NCBI GenBank assembly: GCA_019348445.1
Contig: JAHWJK010000066.1
Span: 1 to 6,637 of the forward strand
Direction: 5' to 3'
DNA length: 6,637 bases
Source: Actinomycetota bacterium
Lineage (GTDB): Bacteria > Actinomycetota > CADDZG01 > WHSQ01
The notes beneath the pieces are model-generated. The model did no database searches, had not been told where the DNA came from, and worked only from the letters and a program-made list of their open reading frames with translations. The position numbers were made by a program, and so were the translations under genes. This document shows positions 5,235 to 6,637 of this stretch, one piece after another (within the stretch, counting starts at the first letter, position 1; each line of letters opens with the position of its first letter).

Positions 5235-6637
5235 ATGAGATTCCGAGGGATCGTCGTCCTTGCCGCGGCCGCAGTTTTGGTTGCCCCGACCGCCCGGGCT
5301 GCCGATAGGGAGTGGACCGAGGTCGGACGCACGCCGATACCGCTGAACTATTACCAAGGCATGACGCACGACGAGGCCGGGAATCGCTACTTCACCGGTA
5401 TCTGGGTCGGGCTCTATCGGACCGATCCGGCGCTCAACGAAACCGGCCGCAACGACGACGTCATCCCGCCCGAGGTCCACGCGCGCGAGGGTTACAACCA
5501 CGTGGGCGATCTGTCCTACGCCCAGGGCAACCTCTACCTGCCGCTCGAGTGCTACTACCCGCCGCTCGGCAACACGTGCAAGACGGGTGCGATCGGGATC
5601 GCCGATCCCGAAACGTTGACGCTCGACTACTACGTAAAGCTCGACCCCGGCGAGATCGCCAAGGCGATGTGGTGCGAAGTCTCGCCGGACGGGACACTCT
5701 TGTGGACGCAGTCGGGCAAGGACCTGCTCGCCTACGACATGAACGACCTCACCGCGGCGAATGCGGCGCCCGATGCCGATCCGATCACCGCGACCCGCCG
5801 GTTGCGCGATGTCGTTCCACCCGAGGGGATAACCGGCGCCACGTTCATCGACGACAGACTATTCGTCGCCGGACAGGACTCGGCGGGTGGCGTCATCTAC
5901 TCGATCGATCTGACGACCGGCTCGCGTCACCTCGAGACGCGCGTCTCGTACGTCGGTGAATCGGAAGGTCTCGACGACGACTTCGACCTCGACCCAACCG
6001 CCGACGCGCTCATGGGTTCACTGCACTACATGGTCATGCCCTACAACGAAGAGGCGTATCCGACCAACGGAGTGACCAACGGCGTCATCTACCACTTCGA
6101 GCGACCCGAGTCGGAAGTGACGTCGCTTACGTTCACCGATCGCAGCACTCACTCGGGCCAGTATTCGGATCCGGCGGTATTCGAAGCCCGGCTGGTCGAT
6201 TCCGATGGCGACCCGATCGCGAACGAGACCGTCACCTTCTCGATCGATGGTGACTCAGAGGAGCACACGGCATCGACGAACTCCGACGGGATCGCATCGG
6301 TTGGGATCGTGTTGACGCAGCCGCCGGGCGAATACACCGTCACGGCGTCTTATCCCGGCGCCGACGGCATCTATTCCGCATCCTCCGCGTCGTCGGATGT
6401 CACTATCGAGAAGGAGGACTCCGCCACCACCGTCACGACCGACGGCCGGGGACACAGCCGCACGCTCGAGGCCACCTTGTTCGACGCCGACACCCCGAGC
6501 TCCGGCATCGCGGGACGCACGATCGACTTCTACGCCGACGGCGACTTCATCGGATCCGCCACGACCGATGACTCGGGCACCGCACGGATCGAGGTTCCGA
6601 GCCGGTACCGCGGCGGTCGCCACACCTTCGAAGCGCG
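5235..6637 (+). CDS. Exported beta-propeller-like protein with tandem Ig-like domains (3' partial)
   Basis: The frame stays open from ATG 5235 to the window end, giving 467 complete codons; the gene continues beyond. Residues 1-23 are a Sec signal peptide (MRFRG, Ala/Val core, ARA-AD site). Residues about 25-290 are a beta-rich region with repeated short blade-like elements (NRYFTGIWVGLYR, GNLYLPLE, GTLLWTQSGKDLLAYD, DRLFVAGQ, GVIYSIDLTTG), suggesting a beta-propeller, though no family is firmly recognised. Cys106, Cys115 and Cys147 are present. From about 296 an Ig-like domain runs to about 393, and a second begins at about 396; both share the pattern EA-L-D, then a (T/S)-x-DG-x-A turn and a closing GEYTV/GRHTF strand. 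These are typical stalk repeats of secreted or cell-surface proteins. The ATG is the only plausible start after the previous stop at 5189-5191; no good ribosome site lies at normal distance. Likely cell-wall or secreted binding protein; function unknown. Confidence 0.75.
   Translation, partial: MRFRGIVVLAAAAVLVAPTARAADREWTEVGRTPIPLNYYQGMTHDEAGNRYFTGIWVGLYRTDPALNETGRNDDVIPPEVHAREGYNHVGDLSYAQGNLYLPLECYYPPLGNTCKTGAIGIADPETLTLDYYVKLDPGEIAKAMWCEVSPDGTLLWTQSGKDLLAYDMNDLTAANAAPDADPITATRRLRDVVPPEGITGATFIDDRLFVAGQDSAGGVIYSIDLTTGSRHLETRVSYVGESEGLDDDFDLDPTADALMGSLHYMVMPYNEEAYPTNGVTNGVIYHFERPESEVTSLTFTDRSTHSGQYSDPAVFEARLVDSDGDPIANETVTFSIDGDSEEHTASTNSDGIASVGIVLTQPPGEYTVTASYPGADGIYSASSASSDVTIEKEDSATTVTTDGRGHSRTLEATLFDADTPSSGIAGRTIDFYADGDFIGSATTDDSGTARIEVPSRYRGGRHTFEA

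Noticed and set aside
4602..5501. Long minus-strand open frame of 299 codons, and a nearby one at 4418-5332
   Set aside because: Both lie antisense to the clear S15-like and Ig-protein genes, have Arg/Pro/Ser/Ala-rich compositions typical of GC-rich shadow frames, and show no recognisable domain.
1..6637. tRNA, rRNA, CRISPR, insertion sequence or phage features
   Set aside because: No such structures, repeat arrays, transposase or integrase motifs were seen on either strand.

Overview
The window is GC-rich throughout and protein-dense. It carries one lipoprotein, two or more Sec-type signal peptides and several families that are common in high-GC Gram-positive bacteria (secreted class-2-type lipase, DUF4349 lipoprotein, secreted CehA/McbA-type PHP metallohydrolase, CocE/S15 acyl hydrolase, Ig-like surface protein). 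This suggests an actinobacterium, probably environmental. That placement is inferred from composition and family mix only; no marker gene is present.

Layout: (1) positions 1-753, plus strand, the 3' part of a membrane-anchored or exported lipase whose start lies before the window. (2) A 13-bp convergent gap, with a perfect 10-bp stem-loop spanning it. (3) Positions 767-1600, minus strand, a DUF4349 lipoprotein with coiled coil and C-terminal membrane segment, preceded by a possible promoter overlapped by an 18-bp palindrome. (4) Positions 1720-3402, minus strand, a secreted PHP-domain metallohydrolase. (5) A short divergent intergenic region (3403-3484). (6) Positions 3485-5191, plus strand, a secreted CocE/S15-type alpha/beta hydrolase. 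(7) From 5235 to the window end, plus strand, the N-terminal 467 residues of an exported beta-propeller-like protein with at least two tandem Ig-like domains.

All five genes encode proteins directed to or across the membrane, and three are hydrolases acting on ester, amide or phosphoester-type bonds. A role in extracellular breakdown of organic matter is a reasonable inference, but no substrate can be read from the sequence. Genes 2 and 3 are co-directional but separated by 119 bp, with a possible separate promoter. Genes 4 and 5 are co-directional with 43 bp between them and may be co-transcribed. The window has no RNA genes, mobile elements, CRISPR arrays or long repeats that I can see, and no gene-free stretch longer than 119 bp. 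I do not see evidence for a clearly new multi-gene system. The most unusual points are an apparent His-to-Tyr change in a PHP metal motif, the palindrome over the DUF4349 promoter, and the atypical nucleophile elbow of the S15-like hydrolase.
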